64,000 nucleotides of DNA, taken from the NCBI GenBank assembly GCA_031401035.1, contig JANNRA010000226.1, positions 10,950 through 74,949 on the forward strand. The letters run 5' to 3'. Shown in pieces: positions 56,435 to 64,000 of this stretch. How positions within the stretch are numbered: position 1 is the first letter of the stretch; the number at the start of each line of letters is the position of its first letter. A model generated the notes under the pieces. The model was given only the letters and a program-made list of their open reading frames with translations. It made no database searches and was not told the origin of the DNA. This DNA is from JANNRA01 sp031401035. GTDB lineage: Bacteria > Desulfobacterota > Binatia > HRBIN30 > CADEER01. The position numbers and the translations under genes are program-made.

Positions 56435-57577
56435 ATGGTGTGCCGCACGGCTCTGGGACGACGCTCCGTCCTGGCCATACTGATCGCCGCCCTGCTCGCC
56501 GGCGCCCAGGCGGCCCAGGCCTGCGTCGGGGCGAGTTGTCTGCAGATCTGGTCGAGCCAGTCCGGCGGCGGCGCCCTGGCGGTCTCGTGGTCCTCCGCCG
56601 ACCGCCGCATCCAGACCTTCCGCAGCCTCTGCGCCGTCGGCGAATGCCTGTACAGCGTCATCGATCCCGGCTTCCTCCTCGGCGAGGCGCCGGCCCCGCC
56701 GGACCTGTATCCGCTGCTCGACGGAGTGGGCGTACGGGTCGAGATCGTCGCGGCCGACCCGACTGTCACCCTGCGCGTCAACGGCGTCGCCCTGCGCCAG
56801 CCCGGCGACTCCGCCGCCCTCGGCCGGGCGCCGGAGATCCACGCGCATCCCGCCTGGCAGATCCGGCAGCCCGAGGGGGTCGTCGGAGACCACGCGCTGT
56901 CGTTCCTGCTGCGCACCGATTCCCCGCTCTACCGAAACTCGGAGGCGTTCGCCGTCGTGCTGACCAATCTCGCCACGCCGACCCCCGACGCGCCGCCGCC
57001 GACCGGCACCCCGACGCCGACACCGACCTCGGAACCGCGGCCGTGCCGCGGCGACTGCGACGGCGACGGCACCGTGGCCGTCGCCGAGGTGATCAGCGGC
57101 GTCGGCGCCGCCCTGACCGGCGTACCGCCCTGTCGAGCGATGGACGACGACGCGGACGGACGGGCGAGCATCGCCGAGTTGGTGGCGGCGGTGCAGTCGG
57201 CGCTCGGCGGCTGCCCGATCGCGCCGACGCCGACCGCGACGATGCCGGTCCGCCTGGCCGACATCCAGACGGCGATCTTCTCGCCGCGCTGCGCGATCCC
57301 CGCCTGCCACGACGCCGCGAGCCGCGCCGGCGGGCTGGTGCTGGATGCGGGTTCCGCCCACGCGCAGCTCGTCGGCGTCGCGCCGGCAATCGAATCGGCG
57401 CGCGACCAGGGCCTGCTGCGCGTCGATCCGGGCCAGCCCGCCAACAGCTTCCTGATGCACAAGCTGGCGGGCCCGCCGCCCGACCAGGGCAGTCGCATGC
57501 CCCTCACCGGCGCAACGCTGACGGCCGACGAAACGGCCCGGATCCGACGCTGGATCGCCGCAGGCGCCGCGCCGTGA
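56435..57577 (+). CDS. Secreted protein with EF-hand pair and C-terminal cytochrome-like domain
   Basis: 380 residues. The signal peptide ends AGAQAAQA/CVG. An uncharacterised beta-rich domain (about 30-175) is followed by a Thr/Pro linker (TPTPTPTSEP). Two calcium-loop repeats come next (GDCDGDGTVAVAEVISGV, DDDADGRASIAELVAAVQSA), as in dockerins, then a domain with CAIPACH (C-x4-C-H) that resembles haem-binding domains of planctomycete-type cytochromes. A distal Met in SRMPLTG could be the sixth ligand. Surface or periplasmic. It is 9 bp after czcA but probably a separate unit. Confidence 0.75.
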   Translation: MVCRTALGRRSVLAILIAALLAGAQAAQACVGASCLQIWSSQSGGGALAVSWSSADRRIQTFRSLCAVGECLYSVIDPGFLLGEAPAPPDLYPLLDGVGVRVEIVAADPTVTLRVNGVALRQPGDSAALGRAPEIHAHPAWQIRQPEGVVGDHALSFLLRTDSPLYRNSEAFAVVLTNLATPTPDAPPPTGTPTPTPTSEPRPCRGDCDGDGTVAVAEVISGVGAALTGVPPCRAMDDDADGRASIAELVAAVQSALGGCPIAPTPTATMPVRLADIQTAIFSPRCAIPACHDAASRAGGLVLDAGSAHAQLVGVAPAIESARDQGLLRVDPGQPANSFLMHKLAGPPPDQGSRMPLTGATLTADETARIRRWIAAGAAP

Positions 57578-57688
57578 GGCGCGCGAGTCCGGCGCGCGGC
57601 GGACCGGACCCGGCTGGGTATTGCGGGTAGCCCCGGCGCCGCAAAGCGCTGCTGGCATCTCGCATCAGGCCACCGTAGGAACCGAACG
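57578..57688. other. Intergenic stretch before the broken EF-hand gene
   Basis: No gene is seen here. It is GC-rich, without a clear hairpin terminator for the secreted-protein gene upstream. It forms the first part of the 330-bp gap before the EamA gene; the rest is the frameshifted remnant at 57689-57861 and 46 bp of spacer. Confidence 0.5.
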
Positions 57689-57861
57689 ATGCGGCGAATC
57701 CTTGCGGCCGGCCTCGGCCTGCTCGGCCTGGCCACGCCGGCATTGAGCTGTGGGCGCTGCGCCTCGGCGCCTGCCCCGGCGACGGCGGCGGTGACGGCGA
57801 CGGCGGCATCAGCATCGCCGAGCTGATCGCCGCTGTCCGCCGCGCCCGCGACGGCTCCTGA
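57689..57861 (+). pseudogene. Frameshifted remnant of an EF-hand-tailed secreted protein
   Basis: ATG 57689 opens a signal-peptide-like frame (MRRILAAGLGLLGLATPALS) that stops after about 45 codons. In another frame the same DNA encodes CPGDGGGDGDGGISIAELIA then AVRRARDGS and a stop at 57859, clearly the second calcium loop found in the two intact secreted proteins nearby. Signal and tail are thus in different frames with the body missing. It is most simply an internal deletion plus frameshift of a third family member. Confidence 0.65.
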
Positions 57862-57907
57862 CGCCGCCCTCATGTGCGGCGGGCGTTCCGGCTGGCGGGC
57901 GGCAGCG

Positions 57908-58957
57908 TCAGTGGCGGTGGCGGTGGTGCAGGTCGGGGACGTGGCGGTGGGCGTGTTCGCCGGGTTCGTGGGTGTGCGGATGGCTGTGGCCCTGATCGGG
58001 AGCCGCCTCGGCATGCGGGTGGTCGTGATGCCCGTCTTCGTGCGCGTGCCAGTGGTCGTGCTCGACCGCCTCGTGGCGATGCGCGTGCGCGTGTTGATCG
58101 CGCTGGACGAGAAACACCGACGCGCCGGCGAGGCCGAGCGCGACGGTGGCGTTGAGGCTGAGCCCGACGTCGAAGAGCAGCGGCGCCAGCGCCACGCCCC
58201 AGAACGGCGCCGTGGCGAAGGTCGCCTGGGCGCGGGTCGCGCCGAGGCGCTGCGCGGCCTGAATGAAGAGCACCAGGCTGACGCCGTAGCAGAGCCCGCC
58301 GATGGCCAGCGCCGCCGCCACATCGACGGCCGCGGGCATGCCTGGCGTCAGCCAGCTCGCCAGCGCCAGGTTGATGCCGCCGGCGACCACACCCTTCACC
58401 ACCGTCGTGCGGGCCGGAGACAGGGCGTCGATCAGCGCCGTCAGATGGTTGTCGAGCGCCCAGCCCAGACACGCAACTCCGACCAGCAGCGCGGCGAGCA
58501 GACCCGGCGTGCCACCGCCCCAGGCGACCACCGCGGCGGCCGCCATGATGCCGACCGTGCCCAGCCAGCCGAGCGGCCCGAGCGGGTCTCGAAACACCAG
58601 CGCACCGAGGGCGGCGGTGAACGCCACCTCGAGCGTCAGCAGCAGCGCCACCGAAGCGGCGCTACTGATCTGGAGCGCCAGCACCATCAGGACCGGCGCG
58701 ACGACGCCACCGGCGGCAATCGTACCGACGAGACGCCAGCGGTTGGCCCGATCCAGCGAGGGGCGCGGCGCGGCGCGACGCCGCCAGACGAGCGGCGCCA
58801 CCGCCAGCGCTGCGCCGAGGTAGAGTAGGCCGGCGAGTTGCAGCGCCGGAAGACGCTCGACCAGCAGTTTGCTGAGCGGCGCGGCGGCGCCAAACAGAGC
58901 GGCGGAGAGCAGCGCATCCCACACCGGGCCTCGCTTCAGCCCAGCGGCAGCGCTCAT
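57908..58957 (-). CDS. EamA/DMT-family transporter with His-rich C-terminal tail
   Basis: 349 residues. Ten hydrophobic segments in two EamA repeats (residues about 10-285) end at SVFLVQRDQ. They are followed by about 58 residues in which nearly every second or third position is His (HAHAHRHEAVEHDH ... HHRHRH). Such tails are usual in metal carriers but not in standard EamA exporters, so metal binding or transport is suggested. The start overlaps the methyltransferase stop (ATGA). It lies close to the czc operon. Confidence 0.82.
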   Translation of the reverse strand: MSAAAGLKRGPVWDALLSAALFGAAAPLSKLLVERLPALQLAGLLYLGAALAVAPLVWRRRAAPRPSLDRANRWRLVGTIAAGGVVAPVLMVLALQISSAASVALLLTLEVAFTAALGALVFRDPLGPLGWLGTVGIMAAAAVVAWGGGTPGLLAALLVGVACLGWALDNHLTALIDALSPARTTVVKGVVAGGINLALASWLTPGMPAAVDVAAALAIGGLCYGVSLVLFIQAAQRLGATRAQATFATAPFWGVALAPLLFDVGLSLNATVALGLAGASVFLVQRDQHAHAHRHEAVEHDHWHAHEDGHHDHPHAEAAPDQGHSHPHTHEPGEHAHRHVPDLHHRHRH

Positions 58958-59631
58958 GCGGCGCTGGCATGCCGGGCGCGCAGGTATTCGAGCGAGCCGA
59001 ACAGCGTCGCACGCTGGCCGAGCCTCTCGACGTCGGCGAAGCCGGCCTCACCGACGATCGCCGGCAGGCGGCCGGCGAGGTTGTCGGCGGCGCGCTCGCC
59101 GCCGGCGGCGTGGCCGGTGAGATGAGCGAGGGCGCGCATCAGCGCCGTGTGCGGCGGGCCGAAGTCGACGATGTGCAGCGTGCCGCCCGGGCGCAGCGCC
59201 GTCTGCATGGCGCGCAGGACGACGAGCTTCTCGTCGCGCGTCAGATGGTGCAGGACGAGCGAGCTGACGATGCGGTCGAAGTGCGCCGGCGGGAAGGTCT
59301 CGGCGGTGAACCGCCCCTGCCGCAGCGCGATGTCGAGACCGGCGCGCTCGATCTTGCGCCGCGCCAGCGCCAGCACCGCCGGATCGATGTCGATCCCAAT
59401 CACCTCGGCGCCCGGACAGGCGCGCTTGAGGAGCAGCGCCAGCGTGCCGGTGCCACAGCCGAAATCGAGCACGCGCTGGCCGGGCGCCAACGCCGCCTGA
59501 TCGACCAGTTGCTGTTTGACGGCGCACTCGCGCAGCGTCAGGGCGATGAACGGATCGTAGAGGCGGGTGAGCCAGTGCCACCCGAGGGCGGGGACAAAGC
59601 GCTCCGAGCCGCTGTCGTGGGTGTGCGCCAT
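58954..59631 (-). CDS. Class I SAM-dependent methyltransferase
   Basis: 225 residues. SAM motif I is VLDFGCGTGTLALLLKRACP, the acidic motif II residue is in GIDIDPAVLALARRK, and motif post-I to III has FDRIVSSLVLHHL and LRPGGTLHIVDFG. ATG 59631 has an AGGA site. Translationally coupled to the EamA transporter gene, which hints that the methylated compound or the product is transported; the substrate is not readable (similar to ubiquinone/arsenite-type methylases, but without the arsenite Cys set). Confidence 0.85.
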   Translation of the reverse strand: MAHTHDSGSERFVPALGWHWLTRLYDPFIALTLRECAVKQQLVDQAALAPGQRVLDFGCGTGTLALLLKRACPGAEVIGIDIDPAVLALARRKIERAGLDIALRQGRFTAETFPPAHFDRIVSSLVLHHLTRDEKLVVLRAMQTALRPGGTLHIVDFGPPHTALMRALAHLTGHAAGGERAADNLAGRLPAIVGEAGFADVERLGQRATLFGSLEYLRARHASAA

Positions 59632-59654
59632 TGGTCCTCCGCCGTCGCGCCGCA

Positions 59655-61547
59655 TCACAGCGGACAGCCGTTGAGCGCGTTGTTCACCGCGGCGACCAGT
59701 TCGTCGATGCCGATCTCCCCGTCCCCGTCGCGGTCGCCGGCCGGGCAATCCGCGACCGGAGCACCGAGGGCGATGGTGACGAGCCGGATCAGCTCGCTGA
59801 TCGACACCTCGCCACTGCCGTCGCAGTCGCCGACGCAGGCCGGCGGCACGCCGCCGGTCGGTGTCGGTGTCGGCGTGCTGCCGTCGCTGGTGCGCGTGGC
59901 CGTCGCGGTGGCGCCGACCGGTACCGTCGGGGTCGCGGTGGCGTCAGCCGGCAGCGTCGGTGTGGCGGTGTCCACGGCCGCCACGGTGGCGGTCGCCGTC
60001 GCCGTGTCGGTCGGCACTGGCGGCACAGTGGCCGTCGGGCTCGGGGTCTCGCTCGGCGTCGCGGTCGGGGTCGGGGTCGAGACGATCACGCCGCGCGCCG
60101 GCGCCGCGGCGTACAGCAGACGGGTGTTGCTGCCGCCGAGATCCTGCAGTTCGACGTAGCCGCGCACATCGTCGCTGAAGCCGTCGAAGCGGAACTCGCA
60201 GTAGGCGCCGAAGACGGCCTGGGTGGTGGAGACGATGCTCTGGTGGAAGCCGGGCGGCACCGTCAGCGAGCCGCTCGCGACGACGGCGTTCAGGCCGTTG
60301 TGCAGCTCGACGTCGACGTCCACGGCTGCGTCGCCGAGATTCTGCAGCCGGCAGCTCAGCACGTCGCCTTCGCTGCTGCGCAGCGGCGGCGTGAAGGTGC
60401 TCTGCAGGCCCGACGCCCCGCGGCCGGCGACGATGTCGCCCTCGCCGGCGACCAGCGGCAGGGCCACCGGCAGCTCTGCGCTGCCGGCGCGGAACAGCAG
60501 GCGGGTGTTGCTGCCGCCGAAGTCGTAGAGCTGGATGAAGCCGCGTGCCGCCGTCGACGAGGCGTTGATGCGGAAGTCGCAGTAGGCGCCGAAGACGGCG
60601 GCGGTGGTGCTGACGACGACCAGCGAGCGGCCGGACGGCACCTGCAGCATGCCGCTGTCGACCACCGCGCCGAGGCCATTGTGGATCTCGACCTCCGCCA
60701 AGACGCTGACCTCGGCCAGGTTCTGCACCACGCACGACAGCACGTCGCCCTCGCTGCTGCGGATCGCCGGCGACACCGAGCGCGTCAGTGGGATGCCGCC
60801 GGCCGGCCCGCCGGCGAGCTCCTCGGCGAACAGGATCGAGCGTGTCAGCGAGGCGGCGGCGAGCAGGCGCGTGTTGCTGCCGCCGAAGTCGTAGAGCTGG
60901 ATGTAGCCGCGCACGGCGCCGACGTCGCCGTCGAAGGTGAAGCTGCAGTACGCCCCGAAGACCGCCGCCGTGGTGCTGGTCAGCACCTGCGCGCGGCCCG
61001 GCTGCACGTTGAGCATGCCGGTGTTGACGGTGCCGCCGAGGCCGTTGTGGATCGTCGCCTGGACCAGCACGGCGGCGTTGGTCAGATTCTGCGCCACGCA
61101 GCTCAGCACGTCGCCCTGGCTGCTGCGGATCGGCGGCGAGACGACGCTGATGCCGTCGAGCACCGGGCCGCTGCCGCCGCTGGCCGCGAACAGCAGGCGG
61201 GTGTTGCTGCCGCCGAGGTCGTAGAGCTGGATATAGCCGCGTACCTCGTCAGAGCGGCCCGCGAAGGTGAAGACGCAGTACGCGGCGAAGACGGCATTGG
61301 TCGTGCGCGCCACCGTGATCGCCCGGCCCGGCTCGATGACCAGCGTGTCGCTGTCGACGATCGTGCCGAGGCCGTTCTCGAGATCGGCCTGCACCTCGAC
61401 CGGGTCATTGGAGAGGTTCTGCACGATGCACGACAGGACGTCGCCGTCGCTGCTGCGCAGCGGCGGCGAGTAGGTGGTCAGCGCCGCGGCGGGGGCAGCA
61501 ATCGAGCCCAGCAGGATCAGCAGTCCGGCAACGCGAATGGTCGGCAT
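59655..61547 (-). CDS. Secreted four-repeat protein with Thr/Pro linker and EF-hand pair
   Basis: 630 residues from ATG 61547, which has a GGAGGGG site; an ATG 12 nt upstream is less well placed. The signal peptide is MPTIRVAGLLILLGSIAAPA. Four tandem repeats of about 105-130 residues each contain the landmarks LRSSxGDVLSC, a second Cys in AYCxF, RGYIQLYD and GGSNTRLL. They are followed by a Thr/Pro/Ala linker of about 80 residues and two calcium loops (GDCDGSGEVSISELIRLV, GDRDGDGEIGIDELVAAV). The paired Cys in each repeat suggests one disulfide per module. Likely surface-exposed; no known enzymatic domain recognised. Confidence 0.8.
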   Translation of the reverse strand: MPTIRVAGLLILLGSIAAPAAALTTYSPPLRSSDGDVLSCIVQNLSNDPVEVQADLENGLGTIVDSDTLVIEPGRAITVARTTNAVFAAYCVFTFAGRSDEVRGYIQLYDLGGSNTRLLFAASGGSGPVLDGISVVSPPIRSSQGDVLSCVAQNLTNAAVLVQATIHNGLGGTVNTGMLNVQPGRAQVLTSTTAAVFGAYCSFTFDGDVGAVRGYIQLYDFGGSNTRLLAAASLTRSILFAEELAGGPAGGIPLTRSVSPAIRSSEGDVLSCVVQNLAEVSVLAEVEIHNGLGAVVDSGMLQVPSGRSLVVVSTTAAVFGAYCDFRINASSTAARGFIQLYDFGGSNTRLLFRAGSAELPVALPLVAGEGDIVAGRGASGLQSTFTPPLRSSEGDVLSCRLQNLGDAAVDVDVELHNGLNAVVASGSLTVPPGFHQSIVSTTQAVFGAYCEFRFDGFSDDVRGYVELQDLGGSNTRLLYAAAPARGVIVSTPTPTATPSETPSPTATVPPVPTDTATATATVAAVDTATPTLPADATATPTVPVGATATATRTSDGSTPTPTPTGGVPPACVGDCDGSGEVSISELIRLVTIALGAPVADCPAGDRDGDGEIGIDELVAAVNNALNGCPL

Positions 61548-61642
61548 GTTCCCCTCCACCGGTCTCGGGCCGTAGCAGACCCATGGCGGGCGGGGCTACC
61601 GTCGCCCCGTATCTGCTGCGGCGCGGCCCTCCCCGGGCCCGC

Positions 61643-62989
61643 TCAGTCCCACAAGCGGTCGAGCATGTGCGCGACGGCGGCGAAGAGGTGGTCGATCTCG
61701 GCGTGGGTGACGATCAGCGGCGGCGCCATGGCGATCAGGTCGCGGATGCCGCGCACGATGACGTCCTTGTCGCGGCACAGACCGACGGCCCTGGCGCCGA
61801 GTACCGGCGGCGCCTGCAGCGCCGCCTTACCGCCGCGCGGCAGCAGCTCGATGGCGCCGATGAGCTGGTGGCCGCGCACCTCGCCCACCGCCGGATGGCC
61901 GGCGACGGCGTGCAGCTTCTGCTGGAAGTACGGACCGACATCGTCGCGCACGCGCGCCAGCAGCCCCTCGCCCTCGAGGATGGCGAGGTTGGCGAGGGCC
62001 GCGGCGGTGGCCACCGGATGGCCGCTGTAGGTGAAGCCGTGCGCCAGGTAGCCGGCGCTCTCGAGTGTCGCGGCGATCTCGTCGCTCACCAACGTGCCGC
62101 CGAGCGGCACGTAGCCGCTGGTGATCCCCTTGGCCATGGTCAGCAGGTCGGGCTCGAGGTCCCACATCGCCGAGGCGAACCAGGCGCCGAGGCGGCCGAA
62201 GCCGGTGATCACCTCGTCGGCGACGAACAGGATGTCGTGCCGGCGGCAGAGATCGCGCAGGGCGCGCAGATGGCCGGCCGGCGGCACGATGACGCCGCCG
62301 GCGCCCTGCACCGGCTCGGCGAACAGCGCCGCGATAGTGTCGGCGCCCTCGCGTTCGATGACGCGCTCGGTCTCGGCCAGGCACCAGTCGGCGTACTCGG
62401 CCGGCGAGCGCTCGCTGTTGACGCCGTAGGGGTGCGGACCGGGGACATGAATGAAGCCGGGGAACGGCAGGTCGAAGGGCAGATAGCAGGTCGGCAGGCC
62501 GGTCATGCTGGTCGTCGCCATGCCGACGCCGTGGTAGCTGAACGTGCGCGTCAGGACCTTCGTCTTGCCGACCTTGCCGCGCAGTTTGTGGTAGGCGCGG
62601 ATGAGCTTCAGCGCCGTCTCGTTGGCCTCCGAGCCGGAGTTGGAAAAGAAGACCTTGCGCATCCCCTGCGGCGCGACGCTGCGCAGCTTGTCGGCGAGCA
62701 GGATGGTCGGCTCGGTGGTGGTGTTGAAGAACGACGGGTAGAAGCAGACCGCCGTCATCTGTCGGTGCACGGCATCGGCGATCTCGCGGCGGCCGTAGCC
62801 GACGTTGACGCACCACAGCCCGGCCAAGCCGTCGAACAGGCGCCGGCCGGTCTCGTCGGTGACCCAGCAGCCGGAGGCCTCCTGGATGATGTGAGTCCCC
62901 TGCCGGTGCAGGTCGACGTGGTCGGTGAACGGGTGCAGGAACGAGGCCTCGTCGAGGCGTCGCAGCGTGGCCAGATGCGTCGCGTCCAT
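61643..62989 (-). CDS. Class III PLP-dependent aminotransferase
   Basis: 448 residues. The cofactor lysine is Lys287 in LTMAKGITSGYVPLGG. Other motifs are KVFFSNSGSEANETALKLIR and LFVADEVITGFGRLG. It belongs to the omega-amino acid/polyamine:pyruvate group (beta-alanine, putrescine or taurine type). A polyamine role would agree with potA and the PuuB-like oxidase 15 kb away, but the donor cannot be fixed from sequence. It is divergent from the acyltransferase gene at the window edge. Confidence 0.9.
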   Translation of the reverse strand: MDATHLATLRRLDEASFLHPFTDHVDLHRQGTHIIQEASGCWVTDETGRRLFDGLAGLWCVNVGYGRREIADAVHRQMTAVCFYPSFFNTTTEPTILLADKLRSVAPQGMRKVFFSNSGSEANETALKLIRAYHKLRGKVGKTKVLTRTFSYHGVGMATTSMTGLPTCYLPFDLPFPGFIHVPGPHPYGVNSERSPAEYADWCLAETERVIEREGADTIAALFAEPVQGAGGVIVPPAGHLRALRDLCRRHDILFVADEVITGFGRLGAWFASAMWDLEPDLLTMAKGITSGYVPLGGTLVSDEIAATLESAGYLAHGFTYSGHPVATAAALANLAILEGEGLLARVRDDVGPYFQQKLHAVAGHPAVGEVRGHQLIGAIELLPRGGKAALQAPPVLGARAVGLCRDKDVIVRGIRDLIAMAPPLIVTHAEIDHLFAAVAHMLDRLWD

Positions 62990-63082
62990 GGGCAGAGCTT
63001 AAGCCACAATCCCCCGCCCTTGAACACCGGGAGCTGATACCGGCGGCGTGCATCGCTCGGGCACCGGCGCTAGGCTGCGGGC

Positions 63083-64000
63083 GTGGTTGACGCGCCGCGA
63101 ATCATCCCAGAAGATCTTGCCCCCGGCGATGCGCGGGCCCTCGCGGTCGACTGGTCGCGGCTGCGCGTCGAGCGCGTGCGCTCGCCCGACCATCCCCTCT
63201 TCGCGCCCCTCTACGACCGCCTGTGGGCCGAATTCGGGCCGCGCGGCGAGATGGAGAAGCGCGACGTCATCGCCGACCGGCTCGGCTGGGATCCGCGCCA
63301 GCGCGTCAACCACCACGCGCTGCTCTACGAGATGTTGGCGGTGCTCGACGGCGACACGATCGTCGGCCTGCGCGATCACACCGCCATCGTGCCGCGGCCC
63401 CCGCACCGCGGCGACCACCCGGGCCAGGTCATCGTCCACCTCTCGCACGTCATCGTCGAGCCGCCGCTGCGCGGCGGCGGCCTGTCGGGGTGGCTGCGCG
63501 CCCTGCCGCTGCAGGCGGCGCGCGAGTGCGCCGCGGCGGCCGGCGAGCCGGGCGGCGACACGATCACGCTGGTGGCGGAGATGGAGCACCCGGACGGCGT
63601 CACGCCGATGATCATGGCACGGCTGCGCTCCTACGACCGCGCCGGCTTTCGCAAGATCGACCCCGACACGGTGCACTACGTGCAGCCCGACTTCCGCCCG
63701 CCCGCCGACATCGACGCCTCGTCGGTGCAGCCGGTGCCGCTGTCGCTGGTCGTGCGCCGCGTCGGCCGCGAGAGCGAGCCGGCGCTGCTGGGCGCCGAGG
63801 TGCGGGCGTTGGTCGGCGCGCTGTACACCATGTTCGGCGTGCATACGCGTGCCGACCACATGGCGCGCGGCGGTAAGGAAATGAGCCAGCACGTTCGGCG
63901 AAGCGAAGGCTTCGCTGACGATGGCGGAACGCAAATCCAGCAGATTGTCGGGCCAGCGGACGCTGACCACCGCGTACAGCACCGCCCACCGTTGGGTGAT
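63083..64000 (+). CDS. GNAT-like N-acyltransferase, runs off the window
   Basis: 306 residues visible, frame open to the edge. GTG 63083 is the first start after an in-frame stop at 63071. It is a paralogue of the protein at 46484-47743: PDHPLFAPLYDRLWAEFGPR, LSHVIVEPPLRGGGLSGWLR and VHYVQPDFRPPADID all have counterparts in the same order. After about residue 260 (63865 onward) the resemblance stops, base composition becomes less GC-rich and the residues look random, so the true C-terminus may be interrupted there. It is divergent from the aminotransferase gene, as its paralogue is from the amine oxidase. Confidence 0.6.
   Translation, partial: MVDAPRIIPEDLAPGDARALAVDWSRLRVERVRSPDHPLFAPLYDRLWAEFGPRGEMEKRDVIADRLGWDPRQRVNHHALLYEMLAVLDGDTIVGLRDHTAIVPRPPHRGDHPGQVIVHLSHVIVEPPLRGGGLSGWLRALPLQAARECAAAAGEPGGDTITLVAEMEHPDGVTPMIMARLRSYDRAGFRKIDPDTVHYVQPDFRPPADIDASSVQPVPLSLVVRRVGRESEPALLGAEVRALVGALYTMFGVHTRADHMARGGKEMSQHVRRSEGFADDGGTQIQQIVGPADADHRVQHRPPLGD

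Noticed and set aside
62999..63982. Minus-strand gene opposite the right-edge acyltransferase
   Set aside because: Most of it is a mirror frame of conserved acyltransferase motifs. Only its first 40 codons look protein-like, not enough to call a gene; kept as a finding instead.

Overview
The window is uniformly very G+C-rich (about 70% by eye), densely packed and reads as bacterial chromosome. No rRNA, tRNA, transposase or CRISPR array was recognised. The closest fit I can suggest is a deltaproteobacterium-like lineage, possibly Candidatus Binatota. The basis is secreted proteins with Thr/Pro-rich linkers ending in paired EF-hand/dockerin-like loops, a Rnf complex, a wax ester synthase, a PPOX-type (possibly F420-linked) protein, and dispersed palindromes read in frame as AGVPPA-type peptides. 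This assignment is inference and only moderately secure.

Left block (1-15.2 kb): a minus-strand lipid locus transcribed leftward. An acyl-CoA dehydrogenase is followed by a 2541-residue iterative synthase (KS-AT-KS-ACP-KR-DH) and then by a multidomain biotin-dependent carboxylase that runs off the window. A wax ester synthase/DGAT is divergent from it. The apparent theme is synthesis and storage of an unusual acyl chain, with the carboxylase as a possible extender-unit supplier.

Redox block (15.1-27.4 kb): one long plus-strand operon, apbE-rnfB-nifJ-rnfC-rnfD-rnfG-rnfE-rnfA, then a small Cys-rich membrane protein and an FNR-type reductase. It joins pyruvate oxidation (an oversized PFOR with its own C-terminal ferredoxin) to the ion-pumping ferredoxin:NAD Rnf complex, its flavinyl transferase and a ferredoxin:NAD(P) reductase. 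The small protein has the layout of NqrM, the iron-site maturation factor of the related NQR pump.

Mixed block (27.4-45.3 kb): nucleotide-sugar-type epimerase, ThDP enzyme, a vapBC pair, a PPOX protein, a membrane HExxH protein, two universal stress proteins, a beta-CASP nuclease, a triheme cytochrome c, nucleotidyltransferase/TPM/LemA, a GH38 glycosidase, a sigma-70 factor translationally coupled to a tiny four-repeat protein, DUF2267/DUF4010 membrane genes and an outer-membrane protein.

Right block (45.3-64 kb): polyamine-type genes (PotA, a PuuB-like oxidase, a class III aminotransferase) interleaved with two paralogous GNAT-like acyltransferases; a second vapBC; a czcCBA heavy-metal efflux operon with a secreted Cys/His-rich leader gene; two EF-hand-tailed secreted proteins and the frameshifted remnant of a third; and an EamA transporter with a His-rich tail overlapping a methyltransferase. 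Two families of dispersed palindromes recur across the window, both between convergent genes and inside reading frames.
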